Below, in pieces: positions 36,396-45,900 of a DNA stretch of 62,465 nt. The position numbers were made by a program, and so were the translations under genes. Each line of letters starts with the position of its first letter. The stretch's first letter is position 1. The notes beneath the pieces are model-generated. The model ran no database searches. It was not told where the DNA came from and saw nothing but the letters and a program-made list of their open reading frames with translations. The stretch is from Bryobacterales bacterium (GTDB lineage Bacteria; Acidobacteriota; Terriglobia; Bryobacterales; Bryobacteraceae), in assembly GCA_003164035.1 (NCBI GenBank), contig PLRS01000076.1, positions 1-62,465 on the forward strand, read 5' to 3'.

Positions 36396-37282
36396 ACCCT
36401 CCGGTAAACGAATCTACATCTCTTCGCGGCAACGCGGGCTTCCGGACGCCGATCTCGCTCCAGGCTCGCCGTCGGCTGTCCGTAGGTGGCGTGTGCCGTG
36501 CCGCTGATCAGAAACTTCCCGCTCTGCGCCAGCGTCACGTAGACATTCGAGCTGTAAACCTTGGTGGCGCTGTAAACACTGAAGCCCATCACATAGGATC
36601 CGCCCTTCGAATCGGTGAGCGCGGCCGATCCCAAACAGTTCGACGAGAGCGAGTAGGATCCGGTAAGCGTGACCGTACTGGTCGACGCGCCCTGGGTGAT
36701 GCTGAGGTTTGCGGTAATGACGCTCTGTCCGTCGAGCTGCAATAACCCGGATAACGCCGCGGCCCCGCTCACGGCGGACGAGGACAGCGAGTATCCCGTT
36801 CCGCTCATCGTATACACGCCCGCGAATGTGGCGGCGGAACAACTGGCCGGTTGGGTAACCCCGCTACCTGAATAAGAGTAGGTGGCATCGTTCCCGGTAA
36901 GCACGAAGTCGCCGCCCGCGGCGTAAAGCGCCAGGTTGAACGTGGCGCTCCCTCCGGTAGCGATGGTCACCGTACCAGCGCAGTTGGCCTGAACGCTATA
37001 GGTTCCGCTCCAGGTCAGCGGCGTGCCCGCCAGCGACCCCGTATCCGTGGTCAACGCGACCGCGACCGCGTTCAGCCCGTCGAAAGTCGCCGATCCGTTG
37101 GCCTGAAACACATTGGTGAAGTTTCCGGATGTCGTCACCTGCCTGCCCGTAATCGTGACGGCGTACACGCCCTTGACCGTGGCGGAAGTGCAGGAGCCGC
37201 CTCCGATGGTGGTCTGCGCCAGCATCGGCGCCGCCAGTAGGCAGGGCAAAGAAAAGAGCACGGTGCTGCGTGCGTGCTTCAT
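36386..37282 (-). CDS. Secreted Solibacter-type protein lacking the C-terminal domain
   Basis: 298 residues. Signal peptide (PMLAQ), then the same two-domain N-terminal architecture as the next gene: CTSATVKGVYAVTITGRQVT, ATFDGLNAVAVAL, CAGTVTIATGGSATFNLALY. It stops just where the neighbour enters TIGR03437: HATYGQPTASLE matches HSAFTNPTESIG, then an unrelated arginine-rich tail and a stop overlapping the next start. Probably a truncated duplicate whose C-terminal domain was lost. ATG 37282 has GGAGG upstream. Confidence 0.75.
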   Translation of the reverse strand: MKHARSTVLFSLPCLLAAPMLAQTTIGGGSCTSATVKGVYAVTITGRQVTTSGNFTNVFQANGSATFDGLNAVAVALTTDTGSLAGTPLTWSGTYSVQANCAGTVTIATGGSATFNLALYAAGGDFVLTGNDATYSYSGSGVTQPASCSAATFAGVYTMSGTGYSLSSSAVSGAAALSGLLQLDGQSVITANLSITQGASTSTVTLTGSYSLSSNCLGSAALTDSKGGSYVMGFSVYSATKVYSSNVYVTLAQSGKFLISGTAHATYGQPTASLERDRRPEARVAAKRCRFVYRRVWA

Positions 37283-37433
37283 TCGTTTTTTTCCTCCGTG
37301 ATCTATATAACAGTGGATTATACAATCAGTTGCGGCAAATTCGGGTGGCCGCGCGATTTCGCGATTCCAGGATGGTCCGGTTCCCGGCGACGGTCTCGGC
37401 ACCCCGGTGAAACAGGGCGCACCGTGGACCGAT

Positions 37434-37463
37434 TTGACACCCCGTGCAGTCGGGTGATACACG
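37434..37463 (+). promoter_or_regulatory. Candidate promoter of the nuo operon
   Basis: Perfect TTGACA at 37434-37439 followed by weak -10 candidates GATACA (37456-37461) or TACACG (37458-37463) at 16-18 bases. The nuoC start is 37485 with AGGAGA upstream. The 200-base gap holds no other feature. Confidence 0.4.
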
Positions 37464-37484
37464 TAACTATCTACAGGAGAGCAA

Positions 37485-38141
37485 ATGGCTGACGAGCAGA
37501 AGCCTGCCGGCTCGCCTTCCCCTGCTCCATCAGGGGCAGGGGGCGTGAATCCGAAGGCCGGACCAGCCGCTGGTGCCCCTAAAACGGCGCCTCCTAAACC
37601 GGCCGCGGCAGCGCCGCCCAAGCCGCCCGCCATCATGGCTGCGACCCCCTGGGACAGCGAACTCGCGCGCGATTTGCGCGACAGGTTCCCGGACCAGATC
37701 GGCGAAACCTCTACGTATCTTGGGCAGGATTTCCTGATAGCGAAACCGGATGCGATCATCTCTATTCTGGAATATCTGAAACTGGAAGCCGATTTCGACT
37801 ACCTGGTGGACATTACGGCCGTGGATTGGCCGAAAAAGCCCGAACGCTTCGAGCTGGTATACATCCTTTACAGCTTTGCGCACAATCGGCGCGTGCGGGT
37901 GAAAACCTCGATTGCCGATGGGTACCGGCCGGCCAGCGCCGTGGGCGTGCATCTTACCGCCAACTGGCTGGAACGCGAAGTCTACGATATGTTCGGTATC
38001 GAATTCGCCGGCCATCCCGACTTGCGCCGCATCCTGCTGCCCGAGGAATGGCAAGGGTTCCCGCTGCGCAAGGAGTACTCCATCGTGCAGCAGGACGAGC
38101 GTTGGGTCCGGGAGAACCTGGGGATCGAGAGCGGACAGTAG
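37485..38141 (+). CDS. nuoC: NADH-quinone oxidoreductase subunit C
   Basis: 218 residues. The first 50 are a low-complexity alanine/proline/lysine extension (for example [18 protein letters not shown]) not found in standard NuoC. The rest is the 30-kDa subunit: [60 protein letters not shown]. It is part of the peripheral arm of complex I, next to NuoD. First gene of the operon here; nuoA and nuoB are not upstream. Confidence 0.94.
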   Translation: MADEQKPAGSPSPAPSGAGGVNPKAGPAAGAPKTAPPKPAAAAPPKPPAIMAATPWDSELARDLRDRFPDQIGETSTYLGQDFLIAKPDAIISILEYLKLEADFDYLVDITAVDWPKKPERFELVYILYSFAHNRRVRVKTSIADGYRPASAVGVHLTANWLEREVYDMFGIEFAGHPDLRRILLPEEWQGFPLRKEYSIVQQDERWVRENLGIESGQ

Positions 38142-38160
38142 ACCGACAAGGGAACCAAGC

Positions 38161-39273
38161 ATGCCGGAATCCACCTTCCTAGACTCCACCGAACTGGTCC
38201 TCAACATGGGGCCGCAGCACCCCTCCACGCACGGCGTCCTGCGGGTCATCCTCAAGCTCGACGGCGAGAAGGTGCTGGGTACCGATTGCGTCATCGGATA
38301 CCTGCACCGCGGGGTGGAGAAAATCGCCGAAAACCGCACCTATGCCCAGTTCAACCCGTACGTGGACCGCATGGATTACGTGGCGGCGATCTCGAACGGG
38401 CTGGGCTACTGCCTGGCGATCGAAAAGCTGCTCAACGTGGAGGCGCCGCCGCGGGCCCAGGCGGTGCGCGTCATCCTCACCGAACTGAACCGCATCGCGA
38501 GCCACCTGGTCTGGCTCGGTACGCACGCCCTCGATATCGGCGCCATCACCCCGGTCTTTTACTGCTTCCGCGAACGGGAAGAAGCCCTCAAAATATTTGA
38601 AAACTACTGCGGCGCACGGCTCACCACCCACGCGTTCCGCATCGGCGGCCTGCAATACGAAACCTACGACGGTTTCGAAAAGGAAGTGCTCGCATTTTGC
38701 GACATGTTCCTGCCCAAAGTGGACGAGTACGAAGAGCTGCTCACCAACAACCGCATCTGGGCGGGACGCCTGAAGCACGTGGGCGTGTTGAACGCCGAAG
38801 AGTGCAAGGAGTACGGCGTGACCGGCCCGGTGTTGCGCGCCGCCGGGGTGAAATGGGACTTACGCAAGGCGCAGCCTTACTCCGGCTACCAGCAATACGA
38901 TTTCGAAATCCCCACCTGCGAAAACGGCGATACCTACGACCGGTACACCGTGCGCATCGAGGAAATGCGGCAATCGGCGCGCATCATGCGCCAGGCGGTG
39001 GAGAAACTTGCCGCCGGCCCGATTATGGCCAAGGTGCCGAAGGTCATCAAGCCGCCGGTGGGCGAAGTCTACGTTTCCATCGAAGCCCCCAAGGGGGAAT
39101 TGGGATATTACGTGGTCAGCGACGGCACCACCCAGCCCTACCGGGTACGGGTGCGGCCGCCCTCGTTCGTGAATCTGCAGGCTCTCGGCCGCATGGTGGC
39201 GGGCGGGCTGGTAGCCGATGTAGTGGCCATCATCGGCACGCTGGATATCGTGCTGGGCGAGGTGGATCGGTAA
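38161..39273 (+). CDS. nuoD: NADH-quinone oxidoreductase subunit D
   Basis: 370 residues, the 49-kDa subunit lining the quinone site. [40 protein letters not shown], and [20 protein letters not shown] near the end match the family closely, including the quinone-binding histidine in [11 protein letters not shown] 38161 lies 19 bases after nuoC. Complete. Confidence 0.96.
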   Translation: MPESTFLDSTELVLNMGPQHPSTHGVLRVILKLDGEKVLGTDCVIGYLHRGVEKIAENRTYAQFNPYVDRMDYVAAISNGLGYCLAIEKLLNVEAPPRAQAVRVILTELNRIASHLVWLGTHALDIGAITPVFYCFREREEALKIFENYCGARLTTHAFRIGGLQYETYDGFEKEVLAFCDMFLPKVDEYEELLTNNRIWAGRLKHVGVLNAEECKEYGVTGPVLRAAGVKWDLRKAQPYSGYQQYDFEIPTCENGDTYDRYTVRIEEMRQSARIMRQAVEKLAAGPIMAKVPKVIKPPVGEVYVSIEAPKGELGYYVVSDGTTQPYRVRVRPPSFVNLQALGRMVAGGLVADVVAIIGTLDIVLGEVDR

Positions 39274-39280
39274 GGAGCTT

Positions 39281-39736
39281 ATGGCCAACTTACTTAGAAA
39301 GATTTTTCTGGCCGACCTCTTCCAGGGATTGTGGGTGACTTTCCGCAACCAGAATCCTAAATACATCTACACCGAACAGTATCCGGCCGAGCGGCCCAAG
39401 GTGGCCGAGCGCTACCGCGGCGCCCCGCGGCTGAATATCAATCCCGATAACGACGAGACTCTGTGTATCTCCTGCAACCTTTGTGCCGTGGCCTGCCCGG
39501 AGAATCTCATCGTGGTGGGCTGGGAGCGCAATGAGCAGACCAAGCGAAAGGACCTGACTACCTTCACTTACGACACCTCGCGCTGCATGTTCTGCGGCCT
39601 GTGCGAGGACGCCTGTCCGGTGGACGCCCTGGAGCTGACGCAGGATTTCGAAATGGCCAGCTATACCCGCGACGGACAGATCTGGGACCGCGAGATGCTG
39701 GAGCACGGGCCCGCGCCCAAGGCCTACCGATCATGA
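39281..39736 (+). CDS. nuoI: NADH-quinone oxidoreductase subunit I
   Basis: 151 residues, ferredoxin-like subunit that binds clusters N6a and N6b. Cysteines C62, C65, C68, C72 (LCISCNLCAVACP) and C102, C105, C108, C112 (RCMFCGLCEDACP) are all present. It follows nuoD here directly, whereas the common order has nuoG and nuoH between. Confidence 0.96.
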   Translation: MANLLRKIFLADLFQGLWVTFRNQNPKYIYTEQYPAERPKVAERYRGAPRLNINPDNDETLCISCNLCAVACPENLIVVGWERNEQTKRKDLTTFTYDTSRCMFCGLCEDACPVDALELTQDFEMASYTRDGQIWDREMLEHGPAPKAYRS

Positions 39737-40242
39737 TCGATACCGTTCTGTTTTACGCTTTCGCGCTACTGGTGCTGGGTGGCGGCCTGGCCACTATCAC
39801 CCTGCGCAACGCCGTGCATTGCGCCATTGCGCTGATCGTGTCGCTGCTCGGCGTGGCCGGCTTGTATCTGCTGCAGCAGGCCGAGTTTCTGTTCGCGGTT
39901 CAGATCGTGCTTTATGTCGGCGGCATCATGCTGCTGTTCCTGTTTGTGATCATGCTGGTGAACCTGGACCAGGCCGCGCGCGAGCGGCAATTCAACCGGC
40001 AATGGGTGGTGGCGGTGACGGCGGTGGCCGTGGTGGCGGCGGAGATCGGTTACTTCCTATGGCGCGGTAAGGCCGCGTTTCATATCGCCGAGAACGCCCT
40101 TTCCCCTGCCTCCGCGCTGGGCAATACCGAACAGATCGCCGATTCGCTTTTTTCCGAGTATCTGCTGCCGTTTGAAATCGCTTCGCTGCTGCTGCTGGTC
40201 GCCGTGGTCGGCTCGGTCGTCATGGCCAAGAAGAGGATCTGA
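39733..40242 (+). CDS. nuoJ: NADH-quinone oxidoreductase subunit J
   Basis: 169 residues, about five transmembrane helices. [20 protein letters not shown] is the pi-bulge helix typical of NuoJ. The start ATG overlaps the nuoI stop (ATGA). Complete. Confidence 0.94.
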   Translation: MIDTVLFYAFALLVLGGGLATITLRNAVHCAIALIVSLLGVAGLYLLQQAEFLFAVQIVLYVGGIMLLFLFVIMLVNLDQAARERQFNRQWVVAVTAVAVVAAEIGYFLWRGKAAFHIAENALSPASALGNTEQIADSLFSEYLLPFEIASLLLLVAVVGSVVMAKKRI

Positions 40243-40244
40243 CA

Positions 40245-40553
40245 GTGCAACCCGTATCCACCATTCACTACCTGGTTCTGAGCGCGGCGCTGCTGCTGAT
40301 TGGAACCGTGGGCGTGCTCACGCGCCGCAATATCGTGATCATTCTGATGTCGATCGAACTGATTTTGAATGCCGTCAACATCAACCTCATCGCCTTCTCC
40401 CACGCCCTGCACCAGGTTACCGGGCAGGTCTTCGCCATCTTCGTGATTACCGACGCGGTGGCGGAGGCGGCGGTGGGACTGGGCATTCTGATCGCGCTGT
40501 TCCGCAATCGGGAAACGCTGCAGGCCGACGAAATCGATTTGTTGAAGTGGTGA
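40245..40553 (+). CDS. nuoK: NADH-quinone oxidoreductase subunit K
   Basis: 102 residues, three transmembrane helices with the conserved glutamates in [13 protein letters not shown] and [12 protein letters not shown] used in proton translocation. The start is GTG 40245, two bases after nuoJ. Confidence 0.95.
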   Translation: MQPVSTIHYLVLSAALLLIGTVGVLTRRNIVIILMSIELILNAVNINLIAFSHALHQVTGQVFAIFVITDAVAEAAVGLGILIALFRNRETLQADEIDLLKW

Positions 40554-40557
40554 AACG

Positions 40558-42699
40558 TTGAACTTTCTCGACCAGATCTGGCTCATCCCGCTCGTCCCGC
40601 TGGGTGGCGCGGTACTGATGCTGCTGCTAGGCAGGCTGCTCGATCCCCAACCGGTTTCCGAAGTCGCGCTGGCCCCCGGCGTCGGGCCCCAGAAACATGG
40701 GCACACCGGCCACGGCCATCACCCGCATTCGCCCCTCAAGTTTCTGGTGAGCCTGATTTGTCCCGGCACGGTGCTGGTGTCGTTCCTTCTCTCCGCCGCC
40801 GCGGTTTTGCAGCTTTCCAGCCTGCCGCACAAGGTGCATGAAGTCATCCAGTTCACCTGGATCTCCGCCATGCCCTTCCACATGGCCAACGGCCACATGG
40901 CTGTCTTTCACGTGGATTGGGGTTTTTTGCTCGATCCCCTGAGCGGCGTCATGATTCTGGTAGTCACCGGCGTCGGTTTCCTGATTCACGTCTACTCGAT
41001 CGGTTACATGGCTCACGACAACGGCTATTACCGCTTTTTCGGGTATCTGAATCTGTTCGTCTTTTTCATGCTCATGCTGGTGCTGGCCAATAACTACACG
41101 CTGCTGTTTGTAGGTTGGGAAGGCGTGGGGTTGTGCAGCTATCTTCTGATCGGCTTCTACTTTCACAAAAAGTCGGCCGCGGATGCGGGCAAGAAAGCGT
41201 TCGTGGTCAACCGCGTGGGCGACGCCGGCTTCATTCTGGGCATGCTGCTGATGCTGTCGGTGCTGGGAACGGTCCGTTTCACCGAAGTGAACGCGCTGCT
41301 GAGGAGCGGGCAGTTTGTGACGGAAACCGCCGGTTTTGGCGTGCTTAGCGTGATGGCGCTGGCCATGTTCTTCGGCGCCACCGGTAAATCGGCGCAGATC
41401 CCGTTATACATCTGGCTGCCGGATGCGATGGAGGGTCCCACCCCGGTTTCGGCTTTGATTCACGCGGCTACCATGGTCACGGCCGGCGTCTATATGGTCG
41501 CGCGCTCCTCGGCCTTGTACGAGTTGACGCCGCACACTTCCATGATCGTCGCCGTCGTTGGCGCGCTCACCGCGATTCTGGCCGCCTCCATCGCGCTGGT
41601 GCAGAACGATATCAAGCGCGTCTTAGCTTATTCGACCGTCAGCCAACTCGGCTATATGTTTCTGGCGCTCGGAGTGGGCGCTTACTGGGTTGCGGTGTTT
41701 CACCTGTTCACGCACGCGTTTTTCAAGGCCCTGCTCTTCCTTTGCTCCGGCTCGGTGATTCACGCCATGGGCGGCGAGCAGGATATGCGGCGCATGGGCG
41801 GCCTAAAAGATAAGATACCGGTCACTCACTGGACCATGTGGGTGGGCTCGGTAGCCATCGCCGGCATCCCCGGCCTGGCCGGATTCTTTTCCAAGGACGA
41901 GATTCTGTGGCAGACCTTCCACTCGCCCAAAGGCTCCGCCGCGCTCTATGTAATCGGTCTCGCGACCGCCGCCATGACCGCGTTCTATATGTGGCGGCTG
42001 ATGAACATGACGTTCTACGGTAAGTCGCACGTGGAACCGGAGACCGCCAGGCACATACACGAATCGCCCTGGACGATGACGGTGCCACTGAGCGTTCTGG
42101 CCGCCGGCAGCGTGCTGGTGGGCTGGCTGGGAACGCCGAAGCTTTGGACCGTTTTCACCGACGCGTTCCGCGGTTTTCCGCGCTGGCTCGAGCCGGTGTT
42201 CGAACTGGCGGAAAAAGGCGAGGCGGGCAATACCGCGGCCACGGAATGGTCGCTCATGCTGCTGTCTGTCGCCGTTGCCGCCGCCGGAATCGCGCTGGCC
42301 TATCTTTTCTATACAAAACGCCCGTCGATTCCCGAGCGCATTTACGAGCGCTTCCGCGGCTTGCACAAGGTGCTCTACAACAAATGGTACGTGGACGAGA
42401 TCTACGATTTCCTGTTCGTCAATGGCATGTGCAAGGGCGGCGGACGGGCGATGGGCGCCTTCGACCGGGAGGTGGTGGACGGTGGGGTGAACGGCGCCGG
42501 CTGGCTGACGCGGTTCCTGGCGCTGGTGTCCATGTGGTGGGATCGTTGGATCGTGGATGGCACCGTGCGCTTCACCGGCTTCTTCGTGCGCATGCTTTCC
42601 TATCCCGCAACCATGATCGAGACCGGCAGGGTGCAGGCGTACGCTCTGTTCGTGGTGGCGGGAGTGTTGGCGTTCCTGGGTTACTACGTAGTCCGATAA
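40558..42699 (+). CDS. nuoL: NADH-quinone oxidoreductase subunit L
   Basis: 713 residues, longer than the usual 610-650. Antiporter-like core: LLFVGWEGVGLCSYLLIGFY, KSAQIPLYIWLPDAMEGPTP, then IHAATMVTAGVYMV. The C-terminal part supplies the long lateral helix. A histidine-rich insert near residue 48-55 (HGHTGHGHHPH) is unusual and could bind metal. TTG start at 40558. Proton-pumping subunit of the membrane arm. Confidence 0.94.
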   Translation: MNFLDQIWLIPLVPLGGAVLMLLLGRLLDPQPVSEVALAPGVGPQKHGHTGHGHHPHSPLKFLVSLICPGTVLVSFLLSAAAVLQLSSLPHKVHEVIQFTWISAMPFHMANGHMAVFHVDWGFLLDPLSGVMILVVTGVGFLIHVYSIGYMAHDNGYYRFFGYLNLFVFFMLMLVLANNYTLLFVGWEGVGLCSYLLIGFYFHKKSAADAGKKAFVVNRVGDAGFILGMLLMLSVLGTVRFTEVNALLRSGQFVTETAGFGVLSVMALAMFFGATGKSAQIPLYIWLPDAMEGPTPVSALIHAATMVTAGVYMVARSSALYELTPHTSMIVAVVGALTAILAASIALVQNDIKRVLAYSTVSQLGYMFLALGVGAYWVAVFHLFTHAFFKALLFLCSGSVIHAMGGEQDMRRMGGLKDKIPVTHWTMWVGSVAIAGIPGLAGFFSKDEILWQTFHSPKGSAALYVIGLATAAMTAFYMWRLMNMTFYGKSHVEPETARHIHESPWTMTVPLSVLAAGSVLVGWLGTPKLWTVFTDAFRGFPRWLEPVFELAEKGEAGNTAATEWSLMLLSVAVAAAGIALAYLFYTKRPSIPERIYERFRGLHKVLYNKWYVDEIYDFLFVNGMCKGGGRAMGAFDREVVDGGVNGAGWLTRFLALVSMWWDRWIVDGTVRFTGFFVRMLSYPATMIETGRVQAYALFVVAGVLAFLGYYVVR

Positions 42700-42703
42700 G
42701 AAT

Positions 42704-44404
42704 ATGGATCAGCACTTACTGACCATCGTATTAGCGGCTCCCCTGGCCGGGCTCCTCGTGTTACTCTTTCTGCCCTCTAAGAGTAAGTCGCTGATTCGCG
42801 TCTGGGCGAACATCGCGAGCCTGGCGGGTTTCGCCGTTTCCCTGCCCCTGGTGTGGAAGTTCCACGTGGGCGCCCCGGGCTTTCAGTTCGTCGAGCGCGC
42901 CGATTGGATACCCTCCCTGGGCGCGCATTACCTGGTCGGCATCGACGGTATCAGCTTGCTGCTGGTGATGCTCACCACCCTGATGGGCTTTGTGGCCACG
43001 CTGTGTTCCTGGTCGGGGGTGAATGACCGGCTGAAGGAATACTACGCCATGTTCCTGCTGTTGCAGACGGGCATGATCGGCGTGTTCATCTCGCTCGATT
43101 TCTTCCTGTTCTACATTTTCTGGGAACTGGTGCTGGTGCCGATGTACTTTATCATCGGTGTTTGGGGCGGTCCCCGAAAGCTTTACGCCGCCATCAAGTT
43201 CTTCCTCTATACGCTGGCCGGTTCGGTGCTGATGCTGCTGGGCATCCTGACTCTCTACTTCCAGCACTATTCGCAATTCGGCTTTTACACTTTCGAAATC
43301 TCCCAGCTCATGAAGCTGCAGCTTCCGCTCGGCGTTCAGCAATGGGTGTTCTGGGCGTTCTTCCTGGGGTTCGCCATCAAAGTGCCTATGTTCCCCTTCC
43401 ATACCTGGCTGCCGGATGCGCACGTGGAGGCGCCCACGGCCGGCTCGGTGATTCTGGCGGCGGTGCTGTTGAAGATGGGCACTTACGGATTTCTGCGCTT
43501 TTCCCTGCCCCTGCTGCCGCAGGCTTCGATGGACCAAACCATCGTGCGGGTGCTGGCCGCTCTTTCCATCGTCGGCATTGTTTACGGCGCGCTGGTCAGC
43601 CTGATGCAGAAGGATTGGAAAAAGCTGGTGGCGTATTCCTCGGTCAGCCACCTGGGCTTCTGCACCCTGGGAATTTTCTCGCTCAACCCGAACGGCATCG
43701 CCGGCAGCGTGCTGCAGCAGATCAATCACGGCATTTCCACCGGCATGCTCTTCCTGGTGATCGGGGTGATTTACGAGCGCCGGCACACGCGGGAAATCGC
43801 CGAATACGGCGGCCTGGCGCACGTGATGCCGCGCTTCGCCAAAATCTTCGCCTTCGCCATGCTCAGCTCCGCCGGTTTGCCGCTGCTCAATGGATTCGTG
43901 GGAGAGTTTACGATTCTGCAGGGCGCCTTCGAGGCCAACCGTATCTGGGCCGTCTTCGCCGTGACCGGAGTGATTCTGGGCGCGGCCTACCTGCTCTGGC
44001 TCTACCAGCGCACCATGCTGGGCCAGGTCACCAACCCGAAGAACCTGGGTTTGCCCGATCTGAACTTCCGCGAGTGCGCCGTCTTCGCGCCGCTGGTCGT
44101 CTGGGCCATCTGGATCGGCGTCTATCCCAAGCCCTACTTCGATCTGCTGCGCCAGCCCGTGACCGAAATCGTGGAACGAGTGAAGCCGGGGTATTTTGCC
44201 CAAGCGGCTGCGGTTGGTGGGACAGACGATCGGTTTTTGTCGTCTGTCACGGCGCGCGGCCGGGCTGACGCCCGGCTGGACCGATTGACAATCGGTCCGC
44301 AGGTTGCCAACCTGCCCCACAAAACCGGCACAAGCGTCGGCACGAGTGCCGGCGTGGCAGGCAGAAGTGCCTGCTCCACGTTACCTTGCGGAGGTGCCCG
44401 ATGA
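42704..44404 (+). CDS. nuoM: NADH-quinone oxidoreductase subunit M with repeat-derived tail
   Basis: 566 residues. The first 500 are normal NuoM, with IFWELVLVPMYFIIGVWGG, FPFHTWLPDAHVEAPTAGSV and KMGTYGFLRFSLPLLP, to the usual end around YPKPYFDLLRQPVTEIVERV. The last 66 residues, from about 44205, are encoded by dispersed palindromic repeats and do not resemble any NuoM (for example GTDDRFLSSVTARGRADARL). The stop overlaps nuoN as ATGA, so the tail is translated if the frame is correct. The tail would lie in the cytoplasm or periplasm near the quinone end; effect unknown. Confidence 0.92.
   Translation: MDQHLLTIVLAAPLAGLLVLLFLPSKSKSLIRVWANIASLAGFAVSLPLVWKFHVGAPGFQFVERADWIPSLGAHYLVGIDGISLLLVMLTTLMGFVATLCSWSGVNDRLKEYYAMFLLLQTGMIGVFISLDFFLFYIFWELVLVPMYFIIGVWGGPRKLYAAIKFFLYTLAGSVLMLLGILTLYFQHYSQFGFYTFEISQLMKLQLPLGVQQWVFWAFFLGFAIKVPMFPFHTWLPDAHVEAPTAGSVILAAVLLKMGTYGFLRFSLPLLPQASMDQTIVRVLAALSIVGIVYGALVSLMQKDWKKLVAYSSVSHLGFCTLGIFSLNPNGIAGSVLQQINHGISTGMLFLVIGVIYERRHTREIAEYGGLAHVMPRFAKIFAFAMLSSAGLPLLNGFVGEFTILQGAFEANRIWAVFAVTGVILGAAYLLWLYQRTMLGQVTNPKNLGLPDLNFRECAVFAPLVVWAIWIGVYPKPYFDLLRQPVTEIVERVKPGYFAQAAAVGGTDDRFLSSVTARGRADARLDRLTIGPQVANLPHKTGTSVGTSAGVAGRSACSTLPCGGAR
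44216..44382. repeat. Mosaic of dispersed palindromic repeats inside the nuoM 3' end
   Basis: A series of short palindromes: GTGGGACAGACGA with TCGTCTGTC (44218-44248), CGGGCTGACGCCCGG, ACCGATTGACAATCGGT, then CAACCTGCCCCAC, and at the end GTGGCAGGCAGAAGTGCC with GCTCCAC. They match families A and its relatives, but all lie in frame within nuoM. Confidence 0.65.
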
Positions 44405-45885
44405 GCACCTTTTACACCGCTACCGATCATTTCTCCATTCTTCCCGCCATCATGCTGGCGTTGTTCGGCTGCTCCATTCTGCTGTTCGACGCTTTCGACG
44501 CTTTCTTCTTCGGCGGTGCGCGCCAACGGCGCTGGCAACTGCTGTTCGTGGTGATGGCCGAAATCGGCGCCGGCGTAGGCCTGGTCAAGCAGACTCTATA
44601 CCTAGCCGCCGGAGGGCCCAACGGTCTCCCCCTCGACGGTTTTCACGGCACCATTCTGGTGAATCACTTCAGCATCTTCTTCAACTGGATTTTCCTGGTT
44701 GCCGCCCTGATCGTCGCCGTGGTGTCGTATCAATATCTGGAAACCGCCGGCGAGCACCACGGCGAATACTACGGCCTGATTCTGTTCGCCCAGTGCGGCA
44801 TGTATTTTTTGGCCACGGGCACGGACCTGATCACCCTGTTCATCGGCCTGGAACTGATGGCGCTGAGTTTCTACGTGATGGTGGGCTTCTTGCGCACCGA
44901 GCAGCGATCCAACGAGGCCGCCATGAAATATCTGCTGCTGGGCGCTTTTTCCACCGGCTTTCTAGCGTACGGTTTCTCCGTGCTGTACGGCATCGCCGGT
45001 TCGACCAAGCTGTCGGAGATCGCCGCCGCCGTCGCCGAGCGCTCGCCCTGGGACCCGGTAGTGATCTTAGCCCTGGTGACCGCATCCGTCGGCCTGTTGT
45101 TCAAGATTTCCGCCGTGCCCTTCCACATGTGGGCGCCGGACGCTTACGAGGGCGCGCCCACCACCGTGACCGCGTATCTTTCGGTGGGATCGACGGCCGC
45201 GTCCATGGCGTTTCTGCTGCGCATGTTCATGGGCCCGCTGGTGAGCGCGCGCGCGGCCTGGGAACCGCTGCTCGCCGTGGTAGCCGTGATGACGCTGACG
45301 CTGGGCAACCTGGCCGCCATCAACCAGACCAACATCAAGCGCCTGCTGGCCTACAGTTCCATCTCGCACGCCGGCTATATGCTGCTCGGCCTGGTAGCCG
45401 GCAACGATACCGGCATCAACGGCATCCTGGTCTATCTTCTGGTCTACACGTTCATGAACCTGGGCGCGTTCATCGTGATCATCGCTCTGCGCCGGCAGAA
45501 TATCATCGGCGAGGACCTGGACGATTTCGCCGGGCTGATGCACAGGAGTCCCGGCTACGCCGTGCTGATGCTGGTGTTCCTGCTCTCGCTGGCCGGTATC
45601 CCGCCCACGGCCGGTTTCCTGGGCAAGTATTACATCTTCCTGGCGCTGGTCCAGACCGGCCATTACGGGCTGGCGGTGATCGGCGTCCTTTACGCGGCGG
45701 TGGCTATTTATTATTACTTCAAGATCGTGCGCAGCATGTTCATGCGCGACGAGGAACAGGCAGCGCCGCTGGCCACTTCCACCGGTGTGCGCCTGGCGGT
45801 GACCGTGGCCGGCGCGCTGACGCTGGGCATCGGCATTTATCCGGAACCGTTTATCCGGTTCGCGGGAGCCGCGCTGGTAAGATGA
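44401..45885 (+). CDS. nuoN: NADH-quinone oxidoreductase subunit N
   Basis: 494 residues, antiporter-like membrane subunit. FIGLELMALSFYVMVGFLRT, FKISAVPFHMWAPDAYEGAP, and FSLLSLAGIPPTAGF-like VFLLSLAGIPPTAGFLGKYY. Start ATG 44401 overlaps the nuoM stop, and is preceded by GCGGAGGTG. Complete. A long alternative frame on the same strand is a shadow. Confidence 0.95.
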   Translation: MSTFYTATDHFSILPAIMLALFGCSILLFDAFDAFFFGGARQRRWQLLFVVMAEIGAGVGLVKQTLYLAAGGPNGLPLDGFHGTILVNHFSIFFNWIFLVAALIVAVVSYQYLETAGEHHGEYYGLILFAQCGMYFLATGTDLITLFIGLELMALSFYVMVGFLRTEQRSNEAAMKYLLLGAFSTGFLAYGFSVLYGIAGSTKLSEIAAAVAERSPWDPVVILALVTASVGLLFKISAVPFHMWAPDAYEGAPTTVTAYLSVGSTAASMAFLLRMFMGPLVSARAAWEPLLAVVAVMTLTLGNLAAINQTNIKRLLAYSSISHAGYMLLGLVAGNDTGINGILVYLLVYTFMNLGAFIVIIALRRQNIIGEDLDDFAGLMHRSPGYAVLMLVFLLSLAGIPPTAGFLGKYYIFLALVQTGHYGLAVIGVLYAAVAIYYYFKIVRSMFMRDEEQAAPLATSTGVRLAVTVAGALTLGIGIYPEPFIRFAGAALVR

Positions 45886-45900
45886 GGCCACGGTAAAACT

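Noticed and set aside
42761-44320. 519-codon antisense frame over nuoM
   Set aside because: Shadow of a strong membrane gene; the product is histidine- and glutamine-rich with no domain.
44304-45896. 530-codon plus-strand frame in another phase over nuoN
   Set aside because: nuoN in the correct frame has all family motifs; this product is arginine-rich noise.
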